Below, in pieces: positions 5,854-6,626 of a stretch of DNA of 6,626 nucleotides. The notes below the pieces were generated by a model. The model did not search any database. It was not told the origin of the DNA and saw nothing but the letters and a program-made list of their open reading frames with translations. The DNA lies in assembly GCA_002435835.1 (NCBI GenBank), contig DIVM01000135.1:1-6626 (forward strand), in the 5' to 3' direction. Every line of letters starts with the position of its first letter. Position 1 is the first letter of the stretch. The DNA comes from Firmicutes bacterium UBA6132. GTDB lineage: Bacteria > Bacillota_A > Clostridia > Tissierellales > Sedimentibacteraceae. The position numbers and the translations under genes are program-made.

Positions 5854-6123
5854 TTAATATTCTGTAGGGAATAATATTGTTGTCGATTGCCTATCATGTT
5901 CAGACATTATCCATATTAATCCTTTGCAAGTTTTATATACAGCTACAATTCTTTCACCTGTATCTAATGCTAAAGTATTTAATAAAGCATCTTCAAGACA
6001 AGTATCGCCCCAATTATTATTTATAAATTTACCAATAGCTTCATTGATTTCACCACTAAACTGAATACTTTTTTGCATTAATGAATCAATTTCTCTTGTT
6101 CCATATAAGCATCCTAATTTCAT
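5854..6123 (-). CDS. Mobile-element-associated hypothetical protein, 89 residues
   Basis: I place the start at ATG 6123, because GGAGG lies five bases upstream of it. A longer frame would use a TTG at 6135 that overlaps this ribosome binding site and is not credible. The protein has a helical first half with NNWGDT at 37-41, then GERIVAVYKT (56-65) and a closing WIMSEHDRQSTTILFPTEY (71-89). From memory this pattern (WGD, then RIL-AY-T, then W-I-TE-DRS-T-LFP-EY) recurs in short proteins of plasmids and integrative elements annotated as plasmid-related or hypothetical, often next to RadC-like genes, as here. Its function is unknown. It lies 81 bases downstream of the RadC-like gene and 54 upstream of the 44-residue gene, on the same strand. 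Confidence 0.75.
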   Translation of the reverse strand: MKLGCLYGTREIDSLMQKSIQFSGEINEAIGKFINNNWGDTCLEDALLNTLALDTGERIVAVYKTCKGLIWIMSEHDRQSTTILFPTEY

Positions 6124-6204
6124 ACATACCTCCAAGTTTAAATTTGTTTAAAGTTTTAAAAGAAATATATTACAAGTATTTAGCAATCTAAAAAAAGTCA
6201 TATT

Positions 6205-6626
6205 TTACAACAACCCATCTTCTTTAAAGCTTGTATAACAACCTTGTCCTATTATTAAATGATCCAATAACTTAATTCCTATTATCTTGCCTGCTTCATC
6301 AAGTCTGTTTGTTAATACAATATCCTCATGCGAAGGATCAGAAATACCAGAAGGATGATTATGAGCTATAATTATTGAAGCTGAATTACTTAAAATCGCA
6401 GTTTTAAATACTTCCCTTGGATGGACAATTGCACTGTTTAAAGACCCAATGCTTACAATAGAAATTGAAGTAGGTTGGTTCTTTGTATCTAAGCAGCATA
6501 CAACCATCTGCTCTCTATCACTATCAGCAATAAAATTTCTGATTATTTCCACACTATCAACAGGGGAAGAAATTACCCTATTCAAATATGTAACACTGTT
6601 TTCTTTAACCATTTTTAATGAAACAA
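6205..6626 (-). CDS. RadC-like JAB/MPN+ domain protein (5' end beyond the window)
   Basis: The frame is open to the last base, so the gene is partial. An internal ATG at 6612 would give 135 residues, but the codons before it read VSLK, and the resulting VSLKMVKENS resembles the 'VSVKLVKE' run I recall near the N-terminus of mobile-element RadC proteins. No ribosome binding site precedes 6612. The true start is thus probably 10-20 codons further right. The MPN+ metal motif is intact: HNHPSG (84-89 counted from 6612), Ser94 and Asp97, giving HxHx7SxxD. The conserved VSIGSLNSAIVHPREVFK (53-70), LDHLIIG (116-122) and the GLL ending are present. It consists only of the JAB domain, without the helix-hairpin-helix part of chromosomal RadC. 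Such short forms are typical of plasmids and integrative elements. The role of this metal-dependent isopeptidase-like fold in bacteria is unsettled despite the DNA-repair name. Confidence 0.92.
   Translation of the reverse strand, partial: VSLKMVKENSVTYLNRVISSPVDSVEIIRNFIADSDREQMVVCCLDTKNQPTSISIVSIGSLNSAIVHPREVFKTAILSNSASIIIAHNHPSGISDPSHEDIVLTNRLDEAGKIIGIKLLDHLIIGQGCYTSFKEDGLL

Noticed and set aside
6124..6135. TTG at 6135 as start of the 89-residue gene (93-residue form)
   Set aside because: The TTG overlaps the GGAGG ribosome binding site that serves the ATG at 6123.

Overview
The window is AT-rich DNA (about 70% A+T by eye) with strong Gram-positive ribosome binding sites, TTG starts and U-tailed hairpins. 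The protein types (RadC/JAB, Mor-family activator, CFI-box protein, DUF6414-like protein, IS1182-like transposase) fit a clostridial Firmicute. The gene mix looks like accessory DNA (plasmid, integrative element or genomic island) rather than core chromosome. Apart from a transposase tail at the left edge, every recognisable gene lies on the minus strand, so the region reads right to left.

Right part (6626 to about 5600): a RadC-like JAB-domain gene whose 5' end lies outside the window, an 89-residue protein common on mobile elements, and a 44-residue acidic small protein. They end at a strong terminator (5605-5640) and are probably one operon. Middle (5534 to 4211): a TTG-started Mor-family transcription activator with its own promoter, then a 284-residue protein with a C-terminal CFI-box domain. 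Next comes a 61-residue two-helix membrane protein (3832-4017) and a 400-base non-coding stretch that holds a decayed copy of part of that gene, two hairpins and a promoter.

Left part (3504 to 294): the most interesting unit. A DUF6414-like protein and a single-module AAA+ ATPase of the ClpB-D2 type are coupled by a TAATG overlap. They are expressed from an extended -10 promoter insulated by an upstream terminator. Downstream on the same strand lies a beta-CASP/RNase J-like metallo-beta-lactamase-fold nuclease that has lost its N-terminus, including the HxHxDH metal motif. It is probably a broken third member or a neighbouring remnant. The ATPase lacks the aromatic pore loop of protein unfoldases and carries an unrecognised N-terminal domain, so a regulatory or sensing role is more likely than protein threading. 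The accessory setting makes a defence or stress role plausible, but nothing in the sequence proves it.

The left edge (1-228) is the C-terminal end of an IS transposase. It converges on the minus-strand genes through two adjacent hairpins, each of which appears tuned to one direction of transcription.
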